A DNA stretch of 64,000 bases from Tubulanus polymorphus (GCF_964204645.1 NC_134026.1:27856650-27920649); one strand, 5' to 3'. Counted from the stretch's first letter, positions 1 to 14,793 are shown. Made by a program: numbers and translations. The notes: generated by a model not told the origin, from the letters alone.

Positions 1-1235
1 ATATATTACTAGATTCGCACGACCAAAATTCATAGACTAGAAAAAGAAATAAATGCGCTCGATTTAAGAAAGAAAAATGATAACAAAACATGTTTTGTAT
101 CTACTTTACTCAGTCTTTGGGGGTTAAAAGACTACAAGCAATTTATCATATTTATATCGTTTTTGTCAATGTTAATCTGCTGTTTACTTGCTTCCAGTCA
201 ACTAAGCCAGTTTTCTGAAAGCCTATCATGCTAAGCAAGCTTCCCCGTAGCAATAATGATATACAGTTTGTAGTGAACCTTTCGTATGCGTAAGACCTTT
301 AAATCAAACTAAGAAGCTTACATACGATGAAATAACTTTTCAGCTAAATTGAAAGCTCGCGCGGGAACACACCCCATTCTCCGAGCTGTGAGGTAACAGA
401 ATCTTTAAAAATGCATTAACAGAAATTCCCCAGATTGATTGAATACTGAAAATAATCAGCAAAGTAATAAATTGAAGAGCCCCACTCACAGACTACTGAG
501 TAAGAGAATTTTTTTCATAAGCAAAATGTGAATAAAATTGAAGTGACTCACGTTATGAGACTAAAACTTCATAAAAGCCGAGATATTGCTTGAATGGACT
601 GGATTTATACTGGCTTTTTATACAAGAAACTTCATTAGTGAAGCCAAAATATAACTAATTTCATCTAATAGTGGCATAAAACAGAAATGAAATTTACAGT
701 TCTTTATCAAACTCAGACCTAATATGACGGTTATACGTAGTCAATGACGAGTATTGAATCCTCATATAAGATGTACACACAATTCCATCTCTGTATTGTC
801 GGTAAGAAGGGAAGATGAAACAATTCACATATATTCGATTAATTATTCATAGAATCAATTGCGACATTGTGACATAAGTTACTAACTGCGTGTTGTTCAC
901 ATGATTCGAGTACTGCGCTGCACTGATGTACAGGTATCAGCCAAATCATCGTTTCTCCTCCTATTCATAAAAAACTGAAAAATGAATATTCGGAGAATTA
1001 CGTCATTCTTTGTTTACACGTACCTTCGAGAAAAATTCAAATCAACTTTATTCTGTTGATACAATTACGCAAGAGGTTGACTAATTGAAATGCATATATT
1101 TATTTACACAGAAAATGTGTGAACTAGTGGTAAACGTAACAGCAACGTTAGTAATTAGAAAGCAGGCATGATAGCAATGATGTCATATCGTATATGATAG
1201 ATGGATACGGTGAGATACGGCGTTATACCGACCTC

Positions 1236-1338
1236 AGATATAACGATTTATCGGTTATTACGAACTTAAAATTCCATCCCAAATAGAACAATTCCGATGA
1301 TTTCATACTGGATATAACTAACTATCGGTTATAACGAA
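1236..1338. repeat. Two diverged copies of a 29-bp TATAACGA/TCGGTTAT motif
   Basis: Positions 1,236-1,264 and 1,310-1,338 are direct copies matching at about 24 of 29 bases. Both carry GATATAAC near the start and TATCGGTTAT before an ACGAA end. Similar motifs occur inside decayed DNA transposons of many invertebrates, so a transposon relic is likely. No terminal repeats are visible. Confidence 0.4.
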
Positions 1339-4300
1339 ACCGATTTTGAACGTACGTACGAAGATAATTCAAGAAAAACTTAAAGGTAACAAACACCCAC
1401 AACCATCCGTGGGTGTGGTAGGAAACCGATTGTGGTTTTGGCACCGAATTATAGATTAACACGCCATACTTCCATCTTCAGCTTATGGCTATTCGGTTAA
1501 TAATTCATGACCACAACGATCTAACAGGCTCCAGGGACCTGGTCTCTAGTAGCTGGCCAATCATTAATATTATTCTCAAGACAAGGCATGGTAAATGAGA
1601 CGATATACGCGAATATGTCAGGTCTTTACAATTACGACTATAATGTTGATAATGATACGTTTCTAATAGGGAGATTGAAAATTTGCCAATACGGTCGCAT
1701 ATCAGTGAAGACAAATCAATTTGTGACAATCAAAATATAACACACATATCATTAAATAACAACCTTCGGGAGAAATCCATTCGAATTTTCAGTGAAACCT
1801 TATTACTAATCATTATATATAATCAAAGGCATATGTTGTTTTACGGCTGATGTAAGTGATTCTGAATTCTATATCGTTGTACACCCTTAGTGCTTTAAAA
1901 AATCTAAATTGACGTCGTTTTTATCAGCATTGCTCAAAAGGTATCCAACGCTTCAGGCAGAGCGAAAAACTAAATAATGTGAAACCCTAGAAGAATGCAG
2001 TTCTATTTTTTGCTGGCAGGCATGAATGAAGTGAGAGTTCTTTTTTTTGATGCCTTCCCAAGATCTATTCATAAATCTGATGGTTGAGTCGTGGGAATTC
2101 TCTAATTTAGCTAATCGAAGTATGGCATTTTGTGTGAGTTACTACACTTACGGCAGCCATATTGTAATAATCTGACTGCTACAAAACACTTCTAAATCGA
2201 ACCCATTATGGGGCTGTACTTTCACTGGTATAAGACATGAATTCTAATTTGTTTCTTTAACAAGAATAACTTCTATCTTGTCCCGAAGTTCAGAGGACGA
2301 TCCACGTCAAGGAGGTGCAAGAGAAATATTCTTGAGAATTGGTCCAGATGTGCAATATGTCATTTGGATTAGTGTTATTATATTGAGAGTATGCCAATGG
2401 CAACCATCAACAAGCCAAAAATGGTAAGAATCGATGAAATGCCTCTCGACTCCGGGAACAAATATTCAGACATTGAGCGCAATGGGAGCCGACGCATCTC
2501 TACTGAAGAAATTCTCAAATTGAATTGGAATTAGTGACAATGAATTGATGTTTTCTTTGCATTAGAATGCACTAGCAGAGACATCACCAGCACCAGTGGA
2601 GACGCGTATAAACTGTAACTCTATCACCAATACTAGCTATTTGTGAGCCGTTAGATATTCCATAGTTACATTACCATAAATGAACTTCATACTAGACTTG
2701 AATAAAGATGAATTCGAATACACAAAGTCATCAATGTTTGATGTTTGATATTGAGTGTACATGGTCTAATACAGACTGTGTACAATCGAATGAAAAGTAA
2801 TTCATATCTGAATAGCAATATTCATTCGATCAGCGGAATAGAAACCAATTAAGAGTTCTGTAGCTGTTGTTTAATAATGAATGTATACTGATACCTCCAC
2901 CACAGGATATCTCCATGAATATATCAATAAATGTAAAATCAGTTCGCGATTTAATCATATTTACTCATACATATATACTTGAATCTTGAAGCAGCTCAAT
3001 CTCATGAAATTTCAGTAATAGAACCGATAAGACAATCATTATTTGGAGATGCAAGTCACCTTTAGGGTGAATATGATACTCTTCAAAATTGCACATTCAA
3101 TAAAATGGGATCCATCATATCAAACTGAAATGTCCCTTAGGCATATGCCGTTAAAGTACCAATTGATCTTGGTGAAATTTTCTTTTCATTTCGATAATTG
3201 ATCATTTATGACTGTGATACAACGGTCGCCCGCGTTGAGAATACAACCTAATTCACGTCAAAACAATCAATTTTTCAAATTTCAACTGACACTCGACGCT
3301 TCATATTTCTCGCAAATATCACCATCTCGCAGTGAAGTAAGTTGAAGAACATGGAATAATTTCCTTTTGGTGAAATGTATCACAATATACAGCGACAGCC
3401 AGGCACGGGATTTCAAGGATACGAAAAAGGAACCCTTTTAATGCCAAGATATTTCTCATCTTTTTTGAGAGGTGAAAGCATTTCTATTTCCTCAGAAAAC
3501 ATGGATGACATTTTGTAATGAGATCTGATATATCTTCCCCCAATATTGAAATCATCCATCATTGTATATGAATATATCTATTAGTGGATGAAAAGCAATA
3601 AGGAGTTACTTGAACTCACTTATCAATGAATATTGATACTTATAACGAATAGATCATTTTTGCTTTCTATCAATAGAAATACTTGAAATTTGAGCTTTGT
3701 TAACGAACTTGAGGTGAAGTTGAGCCTATCTGAACTGAATGTTCTCTTCATTTCTAAGGTAATTTCCGGAATTGACGAAGAAGTCAATGACGTACCCGCA
3801 CAACTGAGTACAGCAGACGAATTTTAATTACAGAACTATCACAGATAAGAATGATGAACGGCCTATTTCTGTCCTTAACTTTCATTAAAACCCGCCAAAA
3901 CATCGTATGAATTAATGCTTTAATAGCGCCGCAGTAATGTAGATGGATGACTAATTAAAAATTGCTATTACTAATCATTAAGAAACATTCATGAGATAAC
4001 ACTTCGATCGCATGAAAATAAAAATGTACAGTCTCCAGATACATTAACACATGATGAATGTAACGTCACATATGACAATATTGCGATAAATATTCAAATA
4101 TGCTTAATTCGGCGGGGGAAGAACACAACCCTGTGGATCTTTACAACATACAATTCTGTATGGATAGCTCGATTCTCCTAATTATTCCGAAATCGATAGA
4201 CAATTAACGCATCCATCATACACTGCAAAGAAGCCAACTGACTGACTGAAAGAGGCAATCAAAGCTGGTGCGGTTAGATAACAGTTTTTTTTAGGTGATA

Positions 4301-6024
4301 CAGCCGGAAGCGGCTAACTAAACAAAAAAGGCCAATTATTAATGAAGCACATCTTATATTTGTCTATTCAATGAGTATCGCATGAAATTGAATATTGATA
4401 AATCAAGTAGTTGCTTAGAGCATATTTCATCATCTGAATCGAATCGGGTGCGTAATATTTTTATCAATTTCTTCAGACTTTTTCAAATACTTCGCCAAAG
4501 GCACATTTAGTTAGTAATGTGGGATGAAAAGATACTAGTCAAAGTTTTAGTTTCAGCAACGCTCGGCGCTTTAGGCGTTATCTAAAGATATCCGATTCAT
4601 CCCCGAAATCGACATGATTACGATTTTTACGAGGCGAGTTTCTCAAAATTCATTTTATCGATCAAAATATGAAAATCATTAAAACCCGTCACAAGAATAA
4701 TAAAAATGTTAAATGTAAAAATGAAACTAAATCTTCAGATAAATGTTAAAAGTCATTCAACAAAGATCTGATCACTGGATCTGTACATTTCACAATTCTC
4801 ATGTCTCACACAGTGAGTAGACAGTGGCACGTCTATCGCGGTAGCCCATCTATAAACAAGGTTTTATATAGAAATCGATGAGCTATTCTACACAAATTCA
4901 CAACCACAACGATATTCACAGGAACATCATCGTCATCAGGCTTACACTTAACATCAACATTTCACTATCCATCGGTTTATGGCTTACTGAGGGATTGGTG
5001 ATGGGCCAATAAAACCGAAGAGATCGATCATCAACCCAAATGACTTAAAACATGAAATGTATCAGTGTTTAGTAAGGATAGAAATAAAATGCATATATTT
5101 TGTTACGGATTTGAAGCCAACATCGTGCAGGGATTCTTGTTCAAGTTTTTTAAGTAGTATAAAGAAACACCTCCGCATGCTCGGTATTTAAGCCTCGCGA
5201 CTTTCCATTACAGCTCGCTTCGGTATTTCGAGATAGATAGATGCGCCACGATGATGGAAACATCGAGAGATGAAATACCATCAGAAGGTCAACACAATTA
5301 CCTAGACAACATACGGCCAGTTCTATCATATCCAATTTTCGTGAAACAACAAATCACCAGACGGTTTTTTCATTCATGTCTTTTTTATCCCATGCATAGC
5401 TAGCTACATTGTACATGGTCCAACGCATTCACATACTTAATGGGTGCAACGGGAGACACCTTCTTCACAACGCTGTCGAACTGTTACGGCTATTAATCAG
5501 AGTTACAATGAAATCTTTGCACTACTGTCATTACTATTCGAGTCACAGCGATTTTATGAAAAAGAGCAAGTTTCGCACGGCCTATCATGTGAACATGACA
5601 TGATTATGCGATGAAGTTATCCATCAGCTTCAGAGGATTTTGACATTTCAAAACTCAATGCGCTTTTCTTTCCGTTCCCTTGAGAAGTGTATTACGATGT
5701 TCTGCGATTCTAACCACACATGACTCAACCAGTCACTAGGATTATGCAACTCATAAATGCTAAGCCTTAGTTTTACGGTTTTTAAATGCAAAATATTCCA
5801 CGCTGGATTTAAAGGCAAAATTATCATATTCGCCAGCCAGTGAGGTTGATTCGAAGAAAGAAATCTATGTTTATCAAGTTTCATCGTGAATACTGAATAA
5901 ATGAATTTTACGATTTTCACAGCTGATGATGATGATCGCTGCGTGATGCCAGTGACAGAGATGTAATGGCGTAATGATCGACACTGAGGTTAACTACGAA
6001 GAACCTGTATCTCAAATATACCAC

Positions 6025-6046
6025 ATACATATATATATATATATGT
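6025..6046. repeat. AT dinucleotide microsatellite
   Basis: A short uninterrupted ATATAT run flanked by ACAT and GTAC. It is a simple repeat with no associated gene. Confidence 0.7.
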
Positions 6047-8916
6047 ACATAGCCAGTAGTTCGGAGTGCTTGAATAAATCCTCAATGTTACGCACTTGTT
6101 CATTATCGGCTAAACTGTAACAGCACCAATAGCCACTATAAAGAGGCCGATATACAGTTTGACGATAGATCGCTTCAAAATTGTAAAAAGCATCACCATC
6201 AAGAAATGTGAAGTGACAAGTAAGCCGGGGATAATGGAGATAGCAGTATGGTAGTTCACTTTATTACAGTTAGAGAATAATAATGGCATTGGCGATGTTG
6301 GTATATCTAGTCCCATCATAATCTATTCTAATGGACAAATCTGACAGAAGACAGACATTAATTGTAATTGATGCTGTTTAACACTAGTGTTTGTACTGGT
6401 GTAGGCAAAAGATTTCTGATTTACCGAAAACCCTCGACTCGTCACCATCGGCCAATTAAAGTACATATGATGTTGTCCCTGTTTCCAATTCGCCTAATGA
6501 GCCACGTATATTCATACGCAATGAAAAGAAAAACTTCATTCTTCTCTGTTGGCTATAGAAGCGAAGTAGACTCGTGCTGCTCTGAAACATCGTTGCTCAT
6601 TATTTCATGTAGCATGTGAAGTTCGAATATTCAGAAGCACTCCCGAGATGCTGATAAATTCTTGCTCTACGTAATCAATTTGCTGATACTAGCTCACTAG
6701 AGAAACCACATGAAGAAATAATAGAACAAACGCCAATAAGAAGTGCACAGATTCTGGTGACAAATGAATTCATCCTCAAAGCCGCCGAACTCATAGGTAT
6801 CATCTCACACAAATAAGGCTTCATCGATGACACATTTTCGCTTATCTGGTCTAGTTATTTCAAGTTACTATGGATTCTATCTTTATTCGAATTCGCGAAA
6901 CTCGATTTTAGAATCAGATGATAAATCCATTTAATGCATAACTGTAAAGAAGGTTATCGTACAAGACTTCGACGCTTCCTCAAAGATATCAGTTTCTGAG
7001 TGTCTTCTCAAAGTTGCTCAGATATGCGATCGCTGTAAGCTTTAAGATGAATTATCCGCATATTTCGATAGATATTATTTACCAAACGATCATAAGGAGG
7101 AAATACCCCAATGGCTTTGCCGATGTCTCTAGATTTTTCTATCTGAAGAAGTTTGCCATCTTAGACGTCGTCATCTACGCTAGAAAGATATCGATCTTCC
7201 CGTTGTAAAACGCCATATATTAGCGATGTAAAGTGAAAATGGTTAATTTCAAATGACACACACAATCTGTACATTTGAATATATACATTTTCTACTAGTT
7301 TTACAACTAGCAAACAAAACTACATTAATTTCTATTACTCATAATCAAAATTGAACGCCGAGGTGATCAGGAGATATCATTCACTATACAATAAGATATG
7401 ATATCATAGTCCTGGAAAACTCCGGAATATTGATTAAATTTCAAGTAATCAAATCAATCAGTATATAAACAAAACCAGTAAATGCCGAATAAAGATTCCT
7501 TTTAAATGGATAGAAATGTGAGAATAGATACGTGTTCCTAATCAATCTTTGAACACAGTTCCAAATTGATTTGTTAGTAGTGTTTTCATGATTGCATGTG
7601 AAATAACAATGCATAACTACCGGCATTTGCATGGAAGAGATACAAAAATCGTGCTCAAAGCTCAATCAAATGGAGCCTTTGAAAAAGTTTCGAAATTGAT
7701 TTAACTGCTAACCACACTACGTAAAATGATTTGAACAACCTAATAATGTTATCAGATTTATCCATGCGTAGTTTATCTAATTTGAATGTCTAAATAGAGT
7801 TTCTTTTCGCAGGCATTTTACCGCAATTTTTGAGCGAAAGGCGTCGATCAATTCAACCACGTCTATGGAAAGAATGTTCAGGAAGTTTCAGCAGCGAAAT
7901 GAAAAAAATTATGCGCTTGACGTATAAGTTTCATAACAACATATGCAAATGATGTACACAATGCCTGAGGCGTCACTTAATCTTGTATATCTTTTATGTG
8001 AATCAAATAACGGCTATATTATATAAATAACACTTATAAATGTAAGAAACTTCATAGTTAGTGAAACTTGATATAAAATTACAAACTTTAGGATACACAG
8101 CTCTAAAACTGCGCCCGATGATAGAAATTCTTGAAAGGAATTCGTTATCAGCTGGCTAAAATTTATGATTTGTGCGTAAACTGAACTGAAACGACATATT
8201 TCAGTCCCGAGATTTTTCTGTAATTCAGATAAATGATGCTTTTTCAGGTAGCAGTCTGAAAATCGTTCTAATAATAAATTCGTCATCAAAGACATGGTGA
8301 AAACAAAAAATTCCATGGAGCAATGACGGTTGAGACACGCGACATTCTGCCGACGACGTTCTTCGATTTTATAATAGATTAAATTTTTCATTCTTGTGCG
8401 GTACCATGAAATAATTCTAAACATCTCGGCAGGTATACGTATCGGTGGTTTAAATAACTAAAATAATTGTAAATCACAAACGTTTTATCTCAAATAAAAA
8501 CAATAGAAACATGGTGATAATTAATCAGACAAAAACAAACGATGAGTACTTACAAGTATGAAACGTGGGGCGGATGACAGGCGTAATTTTTCCTGAGAAA
8601 TGAAGGAACGTAACATCCTCGTGATATCACCGTTTCTATATTCCGAACATGGTACAAGTTTGCGCTCCTGGCCACGTCGGTTGACGCCATAATTACAACC
8701 ATTTATAAAATGTTTAAACGATCAAACCTTAATCATTCGGTTCTATTCGAAATCGCAAAAATACAGCTCAATTGAAGATTGATATTTCGGCCCAGAAATG
8801 CCGGCGAGCAAGTCTCGTCCGAAATGATGGCGTTGAACCTGTGAAGTCAACTGCCGTCAACTGCTTAATGCTCCAACTCAGTGAATACGGATCAATATAT
8901 AAACGTTAAACTGGCG

Positions 8917-8928
8917 GGAGAGAGGAGC

Positions 8929-8960
<32 letters not shown>

Positions 8961-8976
8961 TGGAGAGAGAGGGAGA
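8917..8976. repeat. GA-rich microsatellite
   Basis: Mostly perfect GA dinucleotides with a few interruptions (AGGAGCG, CAG, TGG). GA tracts can bind GAGA-type factors, but nothing here shows that function. No gene start is visible within several kb. Confidence 0.85.
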
Positions 8977-9915
8977 CGGTGTTAGTGAATTGCGTGATAA
9001 CAACATATCCAATGAATTGTCTCACTGTACAGTCAGTGACAATCATTCACATCACTATTCAATGCCGCGATAAACATTCAATTCATTCCTCAGTCTTTTT
9101 TTAGATTTATGAATTTTTCATATCCATGATATACAAAAGTCTACTGAGCAAGTGGAAAACTGTTTTAAAAGGTATCAAACAACCTTCACGATAATAACTA
9201 AAGAACTGAAAATAAAATCAATTCACACCGGATACTCTGAAAAGTGAATTCATTTGATTGTTATATAAAGTCTCTTGATATTTGATAAGTTAGTTCGAGA
9301 ATATATTCTGACTTGATATTTCAAACACCCTCTAGGCTTCAAACAAAATAAATGCATATCACAAATCGATATCAGAGATTTTGAAAGTTAACTTGCCTCT
9401 AACTATATCATACTGAATAGTCATATCTCTTAATTCAAAAAGTAGCTCATTTTAGGAAGAGAATGCAGAAAATATACTTTCAGGTAATCATAAAGGTATC
9501 GGTATAAATCTAAATATACTAGTGGATATATTTCAGGGGTTTGCCAATAACATGAGATACTGAATGCAAAATAGACACTTCATAGATTATTCACGATAAA
9601 CTCACTATTATTGGTTTAAAATTGATTCAGTCCTAACCCGTCAATTACAACATTGTTTATTGTACAGTACCATCCTCGTCAAAAATAATCTATCATTTGT
9701 TTTGGGTTTTAGAGGATTACTACTTAAGCACATAGGGAAATCAATCATATCACCATGGAGTATGAGAAAGGTAATCTTCCTATTGGCACTTGTTACAATA
9801 TCGAATAAATTGGATCAAAATATAGAGATTCCTGACGACAAGACAAGGAAATATATTTACTAGTCCTCAGTGATGATCCATCTTATTTGATGATCCATTA
9901 TTGGGGAACTAATCG

Positions 9916-10177
9916 TGAAAATATGTTATAGAAGCAGAAAAACTTATCAAAAGGAATCTGAGAAACCATCCAGCGAGCAAAAAAATTCAAAAAGCCAATA
10001 AAAAGAATGAAACTTTGGGAACAAAGGCAGTTACTGGTAACAACAAAGATGATACGCTGGATATAATTATCATGGAACACATGTCTGTGGGCGTAAAAAT
10101 GAATACAATTCTTACGCAATTCAGCAAAAAAATTGTGCCTGCAGATAAAGTGCAAGATAGATCCAGCAAAGCTTGAC
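9916..10177 (+). other. Unsupported lysine-rich open frame, possible 3' exon
   Basis: The frame opens after a TGA near 9,916 and runs about 86 codons to a TGA at about 10,177. A possible splice acceptor (TATGTTATAG) lies just upstream of codons reading EAEKLIKRNLRNHP. The translation is rich in Lys, Asn and Thr and resembles ordinary soluble protein more than most chance frames here. I recognise no family. Two minus-strand frames are open across the same bases, so the whole stretch may simply be poor in stops. I would not call it a gene without homology or transcript data. Confidence 0.15.
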
Positions 10178-11187
10178 ATTCGTAGCTATAACCGATGAAT
10201 TGTTATAAATACATTCATTCCATTCACGTGATATAGTTTTATATTATCCCATATATCCGATGATATATCTTATGATGTAATATTGCTTCTAGAACGTTTC
10301 TGCCGTGAATTCTTGTTTTTGCTGAAAGAGCAACCTGATCGTTAGGCTGCCATAATAAGTAGTTGTTAGATACATATTTAATTAGATGGTGAATGTAGGA
10401 AACCTGATAGATATTATACTTGACTTCTTAATCGAATCTACGCGAGTTGCCATCACAAAAGTTTTAGTTAAGTCTCTAATGTCCATATCCGATTTTCCCC
10501 GAGACATTTCAGACTGACCATAGATAAAATGAATATCATATCAATTTCACTTTTCGGAAAGCATTAACAATTTGATTTATTGCTTCAGTCAAGACCCATG
10601 CATTTGCTCCTTCAAGTGCAGTCTCGGAAAATGTATATTCTAGTCAATATGGCATTATACAATGTATATGAATTAGTGACGTCACTTGAAAGCTAATCAA
10701 TAACCCAATAACAAACACATTTGCCATTTAAAAAGCTTATCATTTAATAGCAAGAACATCATCATCATCATCGGCAATATTTAAAACTTGATTAATATTG
10801 ACAAATTCACCAATTATGAATAATGATTGGATACAATTCAAGAAGTAATAGAAAAGGCATCGAGGAATAAACTGTGACTGATCATTACTGTGATGATAAC
10901 CGGAACCTTTCTTCAATAATTCACCACATTTCACCCATTTTAAATCTAGAAATCATTCGTGCAGAAAATTCTATGAAAACCATATTTGAAGCCAAGACTA
11001 ATGTTTAAGGTCAGAATCTGATATGGTTTAATAGGGACAGCAGGAACAGATGATGTAACAAGAACTTGCTACGGATTCTTCATCTTCGGGGATGCGAAAC
11101 ATGCATCCATGACATTTCCACTGATGAGGCATGAGATTACGATCTGCCTGCGGTAAAATAAATGGACGTCTCTCAAAGAAGTTTGAG

Positions 11188-11561
11188 ATAAAAATTATCT
11201 GAAAAGACCAAACTACGAATTACGATGACGAAGACCCTGTTTTCAACGTAAATGGTTTTCATGATGAGAATTATACACAGTTAATGAACAGAGGATGGCA
11301 TCGCAATGACAGCCGTCTATGTGCAACGGAAATTGGGCCATTACTCGGGACAAAAGTCCTATTTACAGAACATTACACCCGTGTTATACAACCATTGAGG
11401 GCCCTTTTTTCACCAATTTCCTTAATGGAAGTTCAGCAAAGTGTAAAGATAGCCGGTACGAAAATGAGTGGAGAAAATATTGCGGAAGATCAATATGCAA
11501 ACATAACATTTATGATATCTTCTTTTGTGTGACAGTGTATACAGGTAGAAAATATAATTAA
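11188..11561 (+). pseudogene. Possible decayed gene fragment with Cys-rich extracellular-like translation
   Basis: One frame is open from about 11,200 and reads NVNGFHDENYTQLMNRGWHR just before 11,319. Around 11,319 a shift into a neighbouring frame gives a second open stretch to 11,561, with pieces such as SPIYRTLHPCYTTIEGPFF and RYENEWRKYCGRSICKHN. Taken together these have repeated Cys and Trp, NGS and NYT glycosylation sites and balanced composition, like a secreted or ectodomain fragment. I do not recognise the family. No signal peptide, splice site or transmembrane segment is evident. The frame change suggests decay, or a missed small intron. It could also be chance, since open frames of about 80 codons are common in this window. 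Confidence 0.3.
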
Positions 11562-14500
11562 ATGTGACCACAAGAAATACTGATGAAGCTGGCACTGGGG
11601 CTTTTCCTGCCTTTGAACTGTAATGTCTTTCGATTACTTATAATATCTCTTTATCAGATTACTGTTGGCAAAAATCCAAGCTAATTTAGAGAGATGATCA
11701 TTGTATATAGAAAGATCAAGTAGGATATAATAGATATATCTAGGTTTTTTACAGCCAGCTTATATGACAAATATTATAGATCATTGGGCATTAGACAGTA
11801 AATTCATCAATTCCAAAAACTGTTCTATACAAAAAACCTAATAATTTGTGAAGGAATGATACTTGGAGAGAAGTAAAGCGATACTCAAATAGATCCCAAC
11901 TCATATCATCGGAGATCAATCATATTAAAGATGACCAATGTCAGTTAATATAGCTATTGAAATATCCACGATTTACTGTATCAAGCCTTCGAGTTAAGTC
12001 CCCTGGTACTGATGACAAGCTAAATGGGTATGACGCTACTAGATCAGATATAGAATCAGCATTCCCAAGTGGTGCAAATACGAGAGATGGACACGCCAGA
12101 TGTTGTCAAATAACTGTCACCCTTAGTAAACATGATGCTATTCTCAGCTATGTTAATTAGGTCCGTGAAACCTAGGATATGATTATTTAAGTGCAAGATT
12201 CAGATTACATACAGTTTCTATCTGTGTGTATTGAAAACCTTTTGGCACCTAAAAAGTAACAGATAAAAATCGAAGATACCCGTCTTGAAATAAATGAAAC
12301 TTGAGCAAGTACATGTCTCTATGAAGCGGATTCCATAATGACCGCAAAAGACTATATCTATATAATGTCAAGTGGGTAACATTTTGCCAATGGCACTAAA
12401 TAAACATTCACACCTATGTAACATCCGCCAAAATCAATGCATTTTGATTAGTGCTAAGTTATATATTCATACATCCAAAATTGTTGAAAAAATTGATCAT
12501 GTTACTCGCTTACGTGTAAAACTGATTGATGATAAAGACATTGTTATGTGCTTCTATTTTCTGTCACTTTCTTTTTTTTTAGAAGCAAGCGAAGAAAGGT
12601 GTGGTCCTTTTGACGAACTCACAGCAATACATAATTGTTATTAAACAGTCCATAAAACAGGAATTAGTAGCAGCAGTTTTCTTATAGACTAATATAAACC
12701 ATAAAACATCTTCAAAGAACAAACAAAAATTTTTTTTGCAGAAATACTTAATGTCTTACACACAGTGAATTGACCATTACATGATAAAGTTTAAGAAACA
12801 ATTATTGTTCCTAGGGATTTTGTGGTAAAAAGTTCTTCTCATTACGTGCCTTGTTGAATAATACAATAATAGTCATTCATATATCACATAAAAGTATTTT
12901 TTCAAGTTTATTTGGAATGGTACAATATACATAGGTACTGGAAGATGTGTGTTAGACATGCAATTAGCCAATTTAAGCATGAGCTTGTTTGATTAATCCA
13001 TGTTAGTATAGCTGTGTGCTATAACACCTGCCTAACTCTACATCCATGTATGAATGTATGAACGGAAATTGGAAAGACAAATATACTGCAGTAATCATAT
13101 CTAAGCTTTACAGAAAGAAATCAAATACCGGCAGATGAATTGTGGTTCTACGTACTGGTACTGATAAAAAATTGATACCCTAAAAATACATGGAAATGTG
13201 CAAATTATTGATTGAATCAGTAGAGCCTTTATCGCCGCGTGTATTTTTGCAAGGCGGTAGTGAATCTTGATGAGAGATGAAAATGCAATCATTTTCACCT
13301 CGGATCGTAAATGACATCTGCTTTTACAACTGTCATTACAGCGCCTGTTTCCCTCAAAGACATAAAATAAAGATCCATTGAATATTCACAATGATATCAT
13401 AAAGGCTGCAGATACGGTTGTGTATATTATATGGGGTTGTTTTTGTCATTTTTCGCTAGTTTATGTCGGTGTCAGAAGCAATACCTGCGCAGAGTTATTA
13501 CTGCATACCACCACAGGGTTACAATAACCATGTATGACTTTTATAGCTATTACATTCCCAGATGATAACACGGTGGGCGAATCATTCTGATGGTTTATGC
13601 GCTGCTAGTATGCCTGCAAACACACACACACGCGAATAACTACATTATCAATTTCATCAATTTCAATTTAAAATGACCAGGCGCAAAAACTGAGCCAATT
13701 ATCATAATTCTATGCATTTTTTATCCAATTCAGGACAGGAATAACTATCTTTCCTATATCAATATAACTTACTTTATCATACATATTCATTTACACCGTT
13801 CTGAATAATGATTTATCATCTAATGATCGTTAATGGCATAATCATTAATTTCCAAACAGATAAGAAATAGCCGAAACTTTCTCGCGAGTACTAATTGTCT
13901 TTTCTACTGTGTCTGACCTAATGGAGCAATGAGCAATTGATTTTCGTATTCCGGCGAAGACCATTAAAGTGGTATGATTGACCTATTCGCCTCATCAATG
14001 CAATCATATGTGAATATTTATGAGAAAAGAGATGGGAACAGACTCTCAGCTTTTATTGATGGCTTTCTGGTTTAATGCTAGGAGATGTTAGCTAATGGCA
14101 TTTGTTTAATGTGCCAGGACCGATGTGGTCAAATGACCAATCATCGCAGACAGGGCTGACCACTTCACACACAGCTTACTGTATAATCAATTTATGTATG
14201 TATTTTGTTTTATAAGATTGTCACTACTCGAGCTGTCTTCTTGACCGAATACCAGAGAAAGAACAGTTACTTCTACATCGACGGTACAGCGTTTTAACTT
14301 TATCGGCAATAGCTTTGAAGCACACTGCGCTAGTATGAACCACAAAACTTCCCGATACTCTCTTATGTTACCATTAAAACGCATGTTAAAAAAGTATCAT
14401 GATCGGTCAATGCGCGATATTACTGGTTCAGATGTTGATGAATATTTGTCATATAAGGGTTGTGATCGGGTTCGGTGAACAGTGCTTCACAAACAAAATG

Positions 14501-14793
14501 AGACCGTAAAACATTAAGTCAAGGATTCTCCTGTTGGGTAGAACACTTCATCAGTAGTGTCAGAGATAATGGAACTTTCTCTCCAAATAATCCACTCGAC
14601 ATCAAGCGCAGGTTAATTGATTTTATATGTGCATCAGGTTATTCAGCATATTCAGCACATTACTAGGTTACATCCTTAATGTCAAGGAACTCTTTATATT
14701 TACTGGGTTCTCACCATTGGCAAATTGATCTGTGGTTTAAAATATTAAATTGGAATTGGATACGAATACTTATCCTAATAAATAAATGAAATC

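Larger units (their letters stand above)
1..8916. other. Non-coding AT-rich DNA, intronic or intergenic
   Basis: No exon with both good splice sites and recognisable protein content was found on either strand. The open frames here are short, mutually overlapping and of a size expected by chance in AT-rich DNA. The longest is a 136-codon minus-strand frame at 8,014-8,424, rich in Leu, Phe and Ile, with no motif. The stretch may be the distal part of a very long intron of the SRRM-like gene, or intergenic. The only structured items are a duplicated 29-bp motif near 1.24-1.34 kb and a short TA run near 6.03 kb. Confidence 0.6.

Noticed and set aside
8014-8424. 136-codon minus-strand open frame
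   Set aside because: About one frame of this length is expected by chance in 64 kb of DNA this AT-rich. The translation is hydrophobic without a domain pattern, and no splice or homology support was seen.
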